64,000 nt of DNA. Origin: Marsupella aquatica (taxonomy: Eukaryota; Marchantiophyta). The DNA lies in contig OZ316899.1 in assembly GCA_973895155.1 (NCBI GenBank), positions 16,182,001 to 16,246,000 of the forward strand, read 5' to 3'. Positions 32,091 through 43,429 of this stretch are shown here, one piece after another. The notes under the pieces are model-generated. The model was not told the DNA's origin. It saw only the letters and a list, made by a program, of their open reading frames with translations, and searched no databases. Position 1 is the first letter of the stretch, and each line of letters starts with the position of its first letter. The translations under genes and the position numbers were made by a program.

Positions 32091-33556
32091 AGTCGCGGAA
32101 CTTGACTACCTTAACCCTTAGCTCCGGCGTCGCTGACTCCGATGCCAAGCTGCCTTATGGTCCAGGCCCGGATAGGCCATCCGAGGAGGACTTAGCATGG
32201 GGAGACTTGTGGGCAACGAGACGTGGCGCTGGCGAAGGCAAGGAGCCAAGCTGGTGACACACACTAAGGACTTGGACTAGTTGAGAGCTGGTCGGGTCAA
32301 GGGGAAATGGGCCTGGCTCAAGAATGACCTTCCGGACCTCCGGATGGACTTTGAGTTCTGAGGGCTTGATTGTGAGCTCCTCTTCGGCCCAAGGCCCGTG
32401 GAGTTGACATCATGGGCAACGGGCGCTTAGGGCGCAAGTTATGGCCCGATCCGGGTTGGGCCAATCGGGGGCCCTGAGCGGCAATGAGACCTGAGGACAT
32501 AGGCATGAGCACTGGGTCAGCCCAATCACAACGGGCTAAGGCACTCCGCTTGCGGATGCCTAACAAGAAAGTTATGGGCGTTGCTAGTTGGTGGCGTGCC
32601 CATTATGCGTGATAGGATCCGGATTGGGGGCCAAATGTTTAGGGACCAAAGCTGGTCCGGGGGTGGCAGGTCTCCAGAAGCATATATGAGGGGAGTGGTG
32701 TCTTCCTAGGGGCTAAGGGCGAGCCAAAGCCGCGGCGGTCGCGACACTAAGGGAAACCGCCAAACGGAAATGATGATATCTTCCCATTGGAGGACTTTTG
32801 GGGTGCGTTGAAAATCTCTCAACAAGGGTTACGCCCTCCTGAGCTCAACTGGGTCTGGGGGAACCATGGATTCTTGGGGTTTGCGGGTGTTCACTCGCCC
32901 GCTTGCCAAATCCTACCGAACAACAGCCAAGTCACGTTCAGTCTCCCAAGGGAGATTGCCTTGGGGAGGCAAGGCCAAGTAGGTGTGGAGGTTGAGTTCC
33001 AAGAGTGTTTGGTCCCTAGACCATCAGTGAGGAAAATCGGGAGTTGGTTGCTAGAGTCGGGCCCATTATGGTCCCGACATGTTGGGACAAGCTTTAGGAC
33101 AAGTTACGCTACTTGGGCCATGAGCATGTCCTGGGGTCAGGGCGGTCAGTTGGTGATGGGTAGGTACGAGAGGGAACCCGTGCCGCGCCCAAGGAAGGAG
33201 CTGTTCTAGAGGAACAATGGGCGTGGGTTCTGGTTTTGGCTTATGGCATCGGGAGGATCTATTGTTGACCTATTTACCAATGTCTGTTGAGCTTGAGTTA
33301 GGATGCTAGACTTGGCAAGTTCTAGATCCTGAAGGGTTGCTTACCAAGGTGCTTGGTTGCTTGTGCAGACAGTGAGGACCGTTGAGTAGCGGTCGTGTTG
33401 AAGAGCAAGTGCGGCTTCGTATGGGAGGGGCCGCTGGTGGTGCAAGGGGCACTAGGGTGCTTGCTTGAGGTATTTCATGGAGGCGTTTGGGCAACAGGGG
33501 CACTTAGGCGTGAGTGCTGGGATTGGTGAGGGCACTGGGTGGCTAGGTCCACCACT
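32091..33556 (+). repeat. 5' LTR of element A copy 2
   Basis: Homologous in inverted orientation to 27906-29375. It starts AGTCGCGGAACTTGAC, missing TGCA. It ends in GGTCCACCACT, the last bases shared with copy 1. Confidence 0.85.
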
Positions 33557-35723
33557 TCATTCTTGGGAGAAAAAATTCTTTATAAATTGGGCCGCAAAAA
33601 ACCCCGCGGCAAGGGCAAGCAATCAGCCAGAGAAAGCAGCAGCAGCGACAAGTAGACAACAACCATTACATATCACGAGATATTACCCATCACATCAACC
33701 CACATAGGGGACACACCCTGGGGCCAGCCAAGTTGTCCAAGGAGGCCACTCCAAGACCAGCAAAGCGGAAATACAATAGAGCCCATAGGGGCGGGATCTA
33801 ATACGCCCTCAAAGGCCAGAGAGGCGGCCACAGCCCCGCTTGAGCCAATCCCTACGCTGAACATCAAGCCAAGCTTTGGCATTAAGCAGACAAGAGAGTT
33901 TCCTACCCTGAGGAGACCGGCGGCTCACAACATACAGGCGGTCAGCAGTCTCAAAAAGAACAAGTCCAAGATCAAATACCCTGCAACCCCCCATCTGGAA
34001 CATATGCTTGTTCCGTGCCAACCAAAGCACCCATAAGACCTGGTAGAGAACAAACAACTTGGCTACCTGTATAAAGTCTTTCCCGTATGAAGCATCTAGC
34101 AGAGACATCAGCCCATGGCCAATTGGCAAACAGAGATCCCGCAGGTAGAGTCCACAGAGCCTCCAGCACTGGTCAGCAAAGCCACAGAGAAAGAAAAGGT
34201 GTGGAATTGTCTCCAACACACCGCTGCAAAGCTTGCAGTCACCATTGCTCACCTCCATGCGGAGTGCCCTTGCCCCAGTGAAGAGACCACCCGCAATAAT
34301 CCGCCAGATGAAGGTCTTGCCTCTGGTTGACAGATCAAAGCCCTAGAGCTTGGCCCAGCCCAGGCTCCATTCACTCTCAGTGTGATGAATAGACCAAGTG
34401 TGGTTAAGCCGACCACAAATGGAGGATTTGGGCCTCAAAAACTAGTATGCCCTGCAGTTTTCAATTTTGAAGTCCTTCAACACTTGTGCTCTGTTTGCCC
34501 ATTGCCATTGTTTGGCGTAGAGAAAGTTGTCAAATCGGCAGTATGGCGAGCTCCATAAGATTTCCAGGAAGTCCTTTGCCAGCTTCCTGTGCTCCACTGT
34601 GAATCCCCGCATGTGTCGCCATCTCAGAGGGAGATCTTTCTAGCAACTATCCTCGGAAGACCAGCCATCCCCAATGGACCTTAGGCCAAGTTTGCCACAG
34701 AAGGCCGGAACCCCAACAATATCCTCATTGGGAAGAGAGTTGAAACCAGCCATGCAACGGAGAGAGTCATTTATACTCCATCGAGCAGGTGCTCCCAAGC
34801 ATCCAGGCACAAAGGAAAGGTGAGCTCTTACTAGCTCCTAGCTCTTCCACAAACCACCTGTATAGGGTAGGCCATCGAATGAGCAAGGGGTGCAAAGAAG
34901 AAGTTTATCTTGAAAAATGTAGCCATTACATCTAATGGCCTTGTAATTCAGCCATCCCATCAGTGACAGGTTGACCTCAAGCATTCTTGCCCATTCAAGG
35001 TTAGGGGAGTTTAGAGCTTTGGTGAACCATTGGGATAGCAAGGCATTGGAGTGATTTTGAAAGTCTTTAAAGCCAAGACCCCCTTCAACTTTGGGGAGAG
35101 CAAGCGTGGCCCAGGCCACCAGAGCCACCTTCCTGCCCCCGCGGAGTTGTAACCCCACAGGAAATCTCTGCAAAGAGCAATCAGTTTCTTAGCCAGCCCG
35201 GCAGGTGCTTTAAGATACATGACATGATAGATAGGGATAGCTTGGAGGACATGTTTAACTGGTAACGTTCTGCCGGTAAAAGAAAGGAGCTTGTTCGACC
35301 AGGTCGAGCGTCTAGAACTGATCTTATCAAGGTAGAATTGATGCAGTTGCTCTGTAAGTAGGCCTACACCTAAGGGCGCCCTTAGGTATTTGTGCACCTC
35401 TCCCTTCTTACTTACAAGGCATCCAGTGTTTGAAAGCCACTCTGGGACCTCCTCCATCGCTAGAGGGATCACCACCAATTTCTCTAAGTTAAGCCGCGCT
35501 CCCGATGCAGTCTCATAGCTCCCGATGCAGTCTCATAGCACCCCAGTGCCTTGGTGGCATCCCCAAATGCCTCCTCAAAGGCAGGAATGAACATTCGCAC
35601 GTCGTCCACAAAAAGCCTGTAATGCATGGTGAGCGCCTCTGTAATTCTCAAGCCGCTGAGTTGCCCCGCATCCATCTCAGCATCCAGAAAGCCCATTAGA
35701 GGCTGAGTGGAGATCACAAAGAG
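33557..35723 (-). mobile_element. 5'-truncated plant LINE (non-LTR retrotransposon)
   Basis: Minus-strand frames, with shifts between them, encode the C-terminal half of a LINE ORF2. The YRLFVDDV motif (FADD box of reverse transcriptase) is near 35620. The thumb region follows: HKYLRAPLG, W.NKLLSFTGRTLPVKHVLQAIPIYH, and FLWG. The zf-RVT domain comes last, at 34258-33809 (CKLCSGVLETIPHLFFLCGFADQCW). Everything 5' of the RT palm is missing. No poly-A tail or target duplication was identified, so the limits are set by the flanking element A copy. Confidence 0.8.
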
Positions 35724-37507
35724 ACCTGAGATGGGGAAGCCGTTCGAGATTTGGACAGACACAAGTGATTACGCCATTGGCACTTGTCTTCACCAAGATG
35801 GGCGTCCTATGGCCTTTGAGTCATGTAAGTTGGAAAATCATTGGATCACAACAGAAAGGGAAATGTATGCAGTGATCTATGCGTTGAAGAACTGGGAGAT
35901 TTACCTTAAATGGTCCCAAGGTGGTAATACACACAGATAGCTCGTCGGTCGGGTACTTCAATTCTAAGCCAAGGCTGAACCCCAAGGAAATGCGCTGGCA
36001 GATGTTCTTGGCGGATTTTGATTTCAAAGTCCGTCATGTTTCGGGGAAGACAAACATGGCAGCTGACGCGTTATCGCGTAAGGACCATCATCGTGTAAAT
36101 GGGATCACGATGCTCAAATCCGAGTGGCCAAAAGTTCTGTCCAAGGCTATGGGGATGACAGGTTAGCTAAGGAATGACAAAGCAATGGGGGTAGCCAAGG
36201 CAAGGTAAGGCACGTTTTGTTGGGGTTGGATACCGTGCATAATGTCCAAGTGTGGCAATACAAGCAGAGGCGTGTGTACATCCTAGAGTCCCTAAGATTA
36301 GAGGTTCTGCAAAAGTACCACGACTTGCCCTGGGGAGGGCATGGCGGACAAGCTGCTATGTATCGCAGCATGTTGCGAGATGTGTATTGGCCGGACATGA
36401 AGTGATCGGTCCTTTGACACGTGCAAAGTTGTTACTCGTGCCAAAATAACCGAACGGTCTATAGGGCAAAAGGAGGACTTTTGCAACCCTTACTAGTAGT
36501 TGCGGCTCTATGGGAGTGTCTATCTCCATGGACTTCATTGTTGGGTTACCTAAGTCTCACAGCAGTAACTCCATCTTAACAATTGTGGATCTTTTTTCCA
36601 AGAGGACATATTTCTTGCCTACTACAAAAATAGTTTTGGCTCGAGAGGTTGCCGGTCTAGTGTTTGACAATGTCTTCCAACAGTGGGGATTGCCGTTGCA
36701 TATCCTGTCCAACTGCGATACCAAGTTCACGGGCCATTTCTGGAAGGCATTGTTTCGGTTATCCGGAACGGATCTTACTAGGGGATCAGCGTATCATCAC
36801 AAGACAAATGGCCAAATGGAATAGGTGAATGGTATCGTGGAGGACTACTTGCGTCACTTTATGACGGCCAATCAAAAGGATTGGGCAAAGCACTTAACAA
36901 TGCCCGAGTTTAGGTATAACTTGACCAAGCATCGGCAACAGAGTTTGTGTTGTTTGTGTTGGCCACATGGAGGACACCAAGGGGGCCCTCCTGGTTCATA
37001 AATTTGGAGGCTTTGCGGACGGAAAGCAAGGTTCCTTCTGCGGACAATTTTATTTGAGAGCGGCGCCTAGTTGTGGAAGCGGCTACCAAGGGTATGACCC
37101 TTGCCCAAAGTTGGTACAAGGAGCAAGGGGGTAAACATCAACGCCAGGTAAGCTTTGAAATTGGGGAGAGTGTCTGCTTGCAGTTCAGACCTGAGCAATA
37201 CCATGGGAACATAAGTAGGAAGCTGGCTCCCAGATTGCTTCATATGATGGGCCCACAAGGATAATCCGGTTTTGGTGGTGTTGGAGACACCCAAGGGAAT
37301 GGGCATGGGTAAAAGCTACCATGTTAGTCGACTCAAGAAATTTTTGCCCACCGTTACAAACATAAGCTGGGAAGGAAAATCTTAGAGTATTTGGTGAAGT
37401 GAGCTGGCTAGGATCAGGCCAAGAGTACTTGGGAACCGGAAGAAAATTTGGGTAATAACTCAGAGATCCTTGGAAGCTATCTTAAGCAAAGCGGCCTACC
37501 GCCGTTG
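35724..37507 (+). pseudogene. Element A copy 2 pol remnant: RNase H, integrase, chromodomain
   Basis: The frame opens with LPEMGKPFEIWTDTSDYAIGTCLHQDG and LENHWITTEREMYAVIYAL (RNase H), then VSGKTNMAADALSRKDHH, the integrase zinc region (YHDLPWGGHGGQAAMYRSM), an integrase core with FIVGLPKS, FDNVFQQWGLPLHIL and YHHKTNGQ, and a chromodomain near 37345-37507. In the chromodomain two stops replace a Trp codon (TGG to TGA in LVKWAG) and the following Tyr. Several frameshifts. The protein is dead but closely related to copy 1. Confidence 0.85.
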
Positions 37508-37595
37508 TGAACTGGTACAGGCAATTGTAGCTACCTTTGTGAGTTGTATCCTAGTTTCACTCCTCTCGGGCTCTTAAGGATAAAGTCAGATTGCG

Positions 37596-37880
37596 TTGGT
37601 GCTAGAGGTTGTTGGGCAGCCAATTTGCTTTTTGCAAGTGGAAGTTGATGGTGTCCGCCTTACATCTGTGAGCAAGCTGGTTCAAACCAAAGGGGAGTAC
37701 CCCAAGGCAAGGACAATGGGTCCGACAAGTTTGGAGTTAGCTTACCCGCTTGGACTGGCATCCTACTTGGATAAGTCAGATAGGTTGGAATTTCCTAAGT
37801 CTGGAATGCGCACACCAACCTGGTTTGCATCAGCCTTATGGGCAAACAATTTGTTACCTCATAAAAATTTTAAGACCTAA
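37596..37880 (+). CDS. 94-aa ORF downstream of the chromodomain, copy 2
   Basis: The counterpart of the ORF at 29440-29724, identical in length and nearly identical in sequence (differences at about three positions). It is followed by the polypurine tract (AAGGGGGGG) and the LTR start at 37945. Function unknown. Confidence 0.5.
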   Translation: MVLEVVGQPICFLQVEVDGVRLTSVSKLVQTKGEYPKARTMGPTSLELAYPLGLASYLDKSDRLEFPKSGMRTPTWFASALWANNLLPHKNFKT

Positions 37881-37944
37881 AGTGGTCTAGGCGTGGTGGA
37901 ACATTTACTAAGGTCACGCGGACGTGACCATTTTTAAGGGGGGG

Positions 37945-38457
37945 TGCAAGTCGCGAAACTCGACTACCTTAACACTTAGCTCCGGCGTCGCTGACTCCAA
38001 CGCCGAGCTCCCTTACGGTTCAGGCCCGGATAGGCCATCCTGGGAGGACTTAGCATGGGGAGACTAGTGGGCAATGAGACGTGGCACTAGCAAAGGCAAG
38101 GAGCCAAGCTGGTGACACACACTAAGGACTTAGGCAAGCTGAGAGCTGGTTGGATCAAGGAGAAAGGGGCTTGACTCAAGGTCGACCGTTCAGGCCCTCG
38201 GATGGACTTTGAGTTATGAGGGCTTGAGTGTGAGCTCCTCTTGGGCCCAAGGCCAATGGAGTTGACGCCATGGGCAACAGACGTTTGGGGCGTGAGTTAG
38301 GGCCCAATCCGGGTTTGGCCCATCGGGGACCCCGAGCAGCAATGAGGCTTGAGGGCCTAGGCATGAGCACCGGGTCGGCCCGATCACAATGGGCTAAGGC
38401 ACTCCGCTTGCGGACGCCTAACGAGAAAGTTATGGGCGTTGCCAGGTTGTGGCACGC
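37945..38457 (+). repeat. 3' LTR of element A copy 2, first part
   Basis: Starts TGCAAGTCGCGAAACTCG after the polypurine tract. It is cut at ...GGCACGC by element B and continues at 50996 with ACGCCTACTATGCG. Confidence 0.9.
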
Positions 38458-39286
38458 TGTCGCAAGGACTTAAAGTTAGGGGCTCCTCGGGCAAACTACG
38501 CATTTCTGGCTGCGATCGAGATAGGTGACAAGCACTTTTCGGAGAAAACTCTCACTCCTTTATATTTTTTACTTTTCTCACAAGGTTACAATAGGTGCCC
38601 TCGAGTAAGCTTGCCCGCAAGAGTCTGGTAGCTGGCCCTACGGCGGGCCGCTACCTCTAACTTGTCGAGTAGAACTCCTTGAGTGACTAACTACTCAAAA
38701 TCTGATAGAAAAACTATCCTCCTTAGCTCACAAAACCAAAAACTCGACTAGCTACTCCACTAGTCTAAAACAACTCGCACGGAACTCGGGCCTGGACCAA
38801 CAAGGCTCCAAACTCGAGAAATCCTTGCCTGGATCGACAAGACTCCAAACTTGAGAAATCCCCGCCTGGATCAACGAGACTCCAGACTCGAGAAATTCCC
38901 CGCCTGGATCAAAAACTCACTAAGAACTCCAAAACCGCCGCACAACAGTCGAGTTCTGCAGAACGGAGCAGAACTCACAGAACGCAACTCAACAGATCTC
39001 AATAGACAACCGCCAACCTCAATGAGCCGAGGCTCAAGTCTTAAGTAGCATCGAAAACCCAACCACCCAGCCTGAGCCAACTGCCAGCAGCGAGGCTCAT
39101 CCAAACTCCAAGCCTGGTGACTCACCCAAACACCAAACCCGGTGACGACGAGTCACCCAATCACCAAACCTCAATCCAACCAACCAAGCAGCCCCTCCGA
39201 GTCAGCATGCACGCAACCCAACCGGGAGGCCTCGCCCATCATCCCCTATAAAAGCCATTCCTGAGCCGAAATCTTTCGGCACGACA
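38458..39286 (-). repeat. 3' LTR of element B
   Basis: 829 bp, TGTCGCAAGG ... GGCACGACA on the plus strand. Near-identical to 50167-50995. Confidence 0.95.
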
Positions 39287-39298
39287 TCCTCCCCCTGT
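39287..39298 (-). other. Polypurine tract of element B
   Basis: Minus-strand CAGGGGGAGGA immediately before the LTR start TGTCGTGCC. This fixes the element's orientation as minus. Confidence 0.8.
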
Positions 39299-39389
39299 AA
39301 ACCTGAGCAGCCTCCGGTCTGCTCCAATCGATCAGATTTCCTCTAAGTTTGAGTCCAAACTTGACCCATGCGCCTAGACCACTTCCTCC

Positions 39390-40451
39390 TGTGGTGCGTC
39401 CCATGGCTCCCTAAACCCAAGAAACCCCCCAGCTCAAGCTGATTCCCGCAGGTTTCGCGCTTGGCGAGGCCGTTTCCGCGGCTTAGCGGCATGGGACGTT
39501 GCTAACCTTCTACTATTACTATTAAGATTTTACACACATATACTGGACAGATCCTTCATCGGGTCATGAGATACGTAGCCGGCCTAATCTAGGCCTTCCC
39601 TCGTCTTCCCCTCCGTCTTGTTAGGTATGTTTGGATTCCGCCGCCGGAATGATCCCCAATAGGCTTGGTTAAGCCGCTAAGACCTCTCTCAGCTCGACAC
39701 ATCCAACTCTCACCCCCCTGCTTACTTTCCTTCCTTCTGGTTGATGTGGGCACTCTTCACACAAGTTAATGCGACACACAAATAGCAAAATGACTCATTC
39801 TGACTGAGTCATACCATGCACTTGCCATACAAATAGTACATCTCATACACAAGCTCTGCGAACTAAGCCGTGAGGCCAACTCTATTCAGCTCTTAGGCAT
39901 GAGGAAACATGAATATACACAAGGGTCTGTATGACTAACCGAGAGCTTCTCTTACTACTTGATCCCAGCCCGGCTGGTGCAAACTAAAAACTTGCTAAAG
40001 AAGAGGCCCTGAGCTCCCCGCTGCCCAGGTACTTATCCTGGTAGTGGATCCGCCTAATTCTTTGCAGCGTAAGCCTAATCTACCTAACAATAATCTACTT
40101 GCCCGGATCTACCTATGTACAGCAAGGCAGGAGCACAAGTGTTGCTCCTACCAGTGGAACCGCAATCCCACTAAGCTAAGTGTCAGGGCCGCTCCTGGTC
40201 CTGATCCTAATCCTAAACTTGGAGATCAGCGCCCGCCCTGCCCACTCACGCCTCCTCCCTCCATGTCCGCCCTTCCTAAAAGGAACGACGCCCTTGCACC
40301 GTCACGACACCGGTGGTGGATCCTCAATGGACACCCCCAACGCTTCCTCCTCAGCCACTGTCGTAGGTTCGTTTTCTGACAGATTACCTGCCCTTGACTG
40401 AGTCAACTCTCCATCGGCCTGACTGGGTCCACCATCGGCGTCGGCATCGGC
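39390..40451. other. Non-coding 3' part of C1
   Basis: About 1 kb, closely matched by 53805-54705 in C2. It contains an inverted pair GCGTCCCATG (from 39396) and CATGGGACGT (about 100 bases on) that could fold a terminal stem-loop. No ORF. Confidence 0.5.
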
Positions 40452-41429
40452 TCAAGAATCATTCTCGGCTACGGCCTCAGCCTCGGCTATGGTCTCCCCG
40501 GCCTGCTCAAGAGGCGGATCTGGGATACCGGCCTCATTACTGAGTAGTTCGGCTTGGGCCGCACCACCCCCACCTGTGATGATAGCGGGATCTATTGCCG
40601 TATTCATGCCGGAGGATGGTGCTGGGTCTACCTCCTTGGTCACCACGGCTTGTGGAGTCGGATTACTCCTTGACCTTGAAGGTTTCCACTTCTTCTTCTT
40701 TTCTGGTTCGGCAGCTGGTCCCTTCCCCTTCCCACTTACTTCCGGCATTGGTGCAGGTGGCGCGGCTTTTTCTTCGGCCAGTACCACTCCTGGTAACTTG
40801 GTTGCCCCAATTGGAGTTGGGCCTGATGAAGACAAGCACTTAAATACTGCGGCTTGTTTCTTCAGCCGCTCCGTTTGGTTGTCGGCCCGCCGTTGGAGGT
40901 TCTCCATCTTCCTCGTGATTTCCTCCAACTCCTCCTGGGTCTCATCCAGGTCCTTGCGCGCCTCCTCTAGTTCCTTCTGGGCTTCCTCCCGTTCTTTTTT
41001 CAAGGTAGTCCTCTCCTCCCGGGTTGCTCTTAGCTCCTTGTCGAGCTCTGCAATGATGACAGACTCCATCTGGTTCATCTTGGCGTAAGTCTGATCGAGC
41101 ATCTCGTCCTTCTCCCTTAGGTCGGCCTTGAAGCTGGCCGTCAGGGACGCAAGCTCCTGCTGCAGCGCCATAATCCCTTGATAGGATTTTCCTAACTCGG
41201 CCTCCTTCTGCTCAAGGGCTTCGCGAATTTTCTTGAGCTCCCCCTTCAACGCCCATTCCTTTCTTTGGGTCTCCGCCATGGCCCGGCTGTTGGCTGTTAT
41301 GTGGGCCTCCTCTGTATTCCTCAGCTCTCGCTTCCACTTCTCCCTCTCTTTGATCGTATCGGCCAACTCTCCCTGTGTCTGAGTCAGTTTATCCTTGATA
41401 TTCTGATTATCAGCCTGCGCGGTGTCCAA
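40452..41429 (-). CDS. C1 coiled-coil protein
   Basis: A 325-codon frame. The first 190 residues are near-continuous coiled coil (ERTTLKKEREEAQKELEEA, then RKDLDETQEELEEITRK). A Pro/Lys linker (PEKKKKWKPSRSRS) follows and then an acidic Ala/Gly-rich tail. In C2 the same protein is 54706-55749. Upstream it was continuous with 43062-42899 before D was inserted, except for a TAG at about 41432 that reads as CAG in C2. Function unknown; a structural or assembly protein is possible. Confidence 0.6.
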   Translation of the reverse strand: MDTAQADNQNIKDKLTQTQGELADTIKEREKWKRELRNTEEAHITANSRAMAETQRKEWALKGELKKIREALEQKEAELGKSYQGIMALQQELASLTASFKADLREKDEMLDQTYAKMNQMESVIIAELDKELRATREERTTLKKEREEAQKELEEARKDLDETQEELEEITRKMENLQRRADNQTERLKKQAAVFKCLSSSGPTPIGATKLPGVVLAEEKAAPPAPMPEVSGKGKGPAAEPEKKKKWKPSRSRSNPTPQAVVTKEVDPAPSSGMNTAIDPAIITGGGGAAQAELLSNEAGIPDPPLEQAGETIAEAEAVAENDS

Positions 41430-41510
41430 CTACCCCTGCATGATGTTCAGCTCATGCCGTTTAATCCGCAGTTCATCTTGGGCTTTCTTGGCCGCCCTTA
41501 GATCTTCAAT

Positions 41511-42898
41511 TGTCGTATAGTGCTAAGTATCAAAAGTGACTCTCCTCACCTAAAACCAGGGTTTCGATCCCTTTAAGAACAGATTTCAGAATGAATTGTA
41601 TAACTTTTATCACTCCGAGTGATTTAGAGTCTTGAGCTCTATGTTGACTTCACTTCTCAATAAAAAAAATCGAATAAACAAACAACAAAGTAACTGAACT
41701 TCTGATTTATGAATTAGAGAAGAAATGAGTAAGGATTTAGAGACTACAAGCTACTGCCACTCCTTCAGAAAGGATTTGGGCTCAGTATAGACATGAAATC
41801 TATCTCATAATTCATCCATCTCACTCTTCAAAACACAAAGGTTAATGATAATGGAATTCTCAATCTGATGAAGCAGAAGCTTTCTGATTGCAAATGAATG
41901 ATATGATTTAAAATGCCGTCAACATGGTTTGACATCAGCGATACGCAATTCAGTCAAACTCTAAACCATATTCCAGAATCAAAGCAACAGTACTAACTAC
42001 TCTGAGAATCAGAATTTACTTCTCATTTATCATTAACTATTCTTGAATTGGCTAGCGAATCCCGACTCTGCAAGCAAGCCTAGCAGTGAATTCAATACGA
42101 GTTTCAGAATTCTGCAACTGAATTCAATCACCACAGGAATCTCTTGAATTCAATCTTAACTTCAATCAATATAGCTTTACTTCCATACAAAACACTCACA
42201 GCATGCCTTGTTACAATGGAAGGAGGAGAAAACTATTCAGAAGACTCAATTCTGAATACAGTATTAACTCTATTTCTCTCTACTTCAAATGAGCATTCTA
42301 CTCTGTCTTATAAGTGCTGGAATCCTAAAATGGAGGAGGTAAGAACAGTCGTGCCTTTCCAAGCTTAAAACTAAACAAGGGAGAAGCACAGCATAAGTAC
42401 TTCAACAAGGGTGGTAGAATACTACTTTACTAGTAATCTACTTCAAAAACTAAGTGTTGAGCGGACGCTGCTAGAAGCGTCGGGAGAATCTGGACGCTGC
42501 TAGAAGCGTCTTAAGTAAAACCAACGGACGCTGCTCACACTGCTCACAGCGTCAATACTAGGGTGGACGCTGCTCACAGCGTCGTGTGTTGAAGCTGACG
42601 CTTTCCACAGCGTCGGTCGAAATCCTCATAGAGTCTTGGTGGCGGTCGGGCACTGCCAAAAGCGTCATGAGGAGGTTGGACGCTTCCGCAGCGTCTTGAG
42701 TAAAAGAAACGGGCGCTGGTCACAGCGTCGGGCAAAGTACACTAGGAATCGTCAGGAAAGCCGGAGATGTCAAATATTTCTATAAGTGTCCAGAACAAGT
42801 AAATGTTGGCCGGAAGGTGTCTAAAGTGTAAGTAAATCTTGTGATATGCTAAAAATAAACAAGTTTCCAGAAAAAATTGCAGGGACACCCATACCACA
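41511..42898. mobile_element. Element D: probable solo LTR, 1,388 bp
   Basis: Exact 5-bp duplication TCAAT (41506-41510 and 42899-42903). Ends are TGTCGTATAG and ATACCACA, so TG...CA. The interior has no long ORF. C2 shows the unfilled site. A solo LTR left after recombination is the simplest reading. No full-length relative is in the window. Its last third carries the hairpin array. Confidence 0.8.
42463..42729. repeat. Array of eight GGACGCTGCT-N-AGCGTC hairpins
   Basis: Units begin at about 42463, 42492, 42526, 42565, 42596, 42648, 42678 and 42711. Each has a GACGCT arm, a loop of about 6 bases (CTAGA or CTCAC types) and an AGCGTC arm. One unit has a duplicated inner part, and one arm has drifted. 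Spacers of 10-35 bases share no sequence. It is not a CRISPR: the repeats are short palindromes in a plant LTR and spacers vary in size. Confidence 0.85.
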
Positions 42899-43429
42899 TC
42901 AATCTCGGCTTCCATCCTCCTAAGCCGCCGAATGACCTCGTCCTTCTTGCTTCTCTCTAAAGCCACCGCTTCTTCTAATTGGTGCTTCTCCAACTGCTCC
43001 CTATGGAAAAAGGGTCCTACCTCCACTCCTCTCCAAAGATGCCGAGCGCAAGTTCCCCACACATCTCACCATACTCCATGGCTCTATTCTTAGCGTAGGT
43101 GGAGTAAGTAGAAGTGATCGGCATCGCCCATCGCGGCCTCTGCTCCCAAGCCGTCTTGCGGATCTCTTCAATCGTGGCTAGAGGTTTGCTTCCTTTTTCG
43201 GCTAGCCGCCTGATGTCCTCCGGCCAATCTCCTCCTGGTAAATCCTTTTCCCTAGCCAGGGCTGCCTCCTCTTCCTGCCTGATTCACTCCTGAAATTCCT
43301 GCGCCGTCTGTTTTATGCCGTCAAAGCTCGGGGGAGCAACATCTGGCGGGGGAGACTCAGGGCTACTCTGCTGGTTGGGGTCCCCTCGTACTACCCTTGG
43401 AAGTGTGGGGACAAACCGGCCACAGGTCC
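42899..43429 (-). pseudogene. C1 linker between gag-like and coiled-coil parts
   Basis: Matches C2 at about 55885-56420. It contains LEEAVALERSKKDEVIRRLR and, further upstream, Pro-rich text homologous to C2 (FDGIKQTAQEFQE). Stops and small shifts break it in C1. Confidence 0.5.

Larger units (their letters stand above)
32091..38457 (+). mobile_element. Element A copy 2: truncated chromovirus with both LTRs, LINE inside
   Basis: The order on the plus strand is 5' LTR (32091-33556, lacking its first few bases), a LINE fragment, RNase H-integrase-chromodomain remnant, extra ORF, polypurine tract, and 3' LTR from 37945. The 3' LTR is interrupted by element B after 38457, resumes at 50996 and is interrupted again by element E at 51281. 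Gag, protease and RT are missing, with the body starting at nearly the same point as in copy 1. Confidence 0.85.

Noticed and set aside
36252-36538. Short overlapping ORFs on both strands in element A copy 2
   Set aside because: They are shadows and frame slips of the integrase remnant.
40489-41088. Long plus-strand ORF (199 codons) opposite the C1 coiled-coil gene
   Set aside because: It is a Ser/Phe-rich antisense shadow of the coiled-coil frame, also seen in C2 only because the opposite strand is conserved.
42463-42729. CRISPR array
   Set aside because: The repeats are short palindromes with uneven 10-35 base spacers inside a plant transposon; no cas genes or leader.
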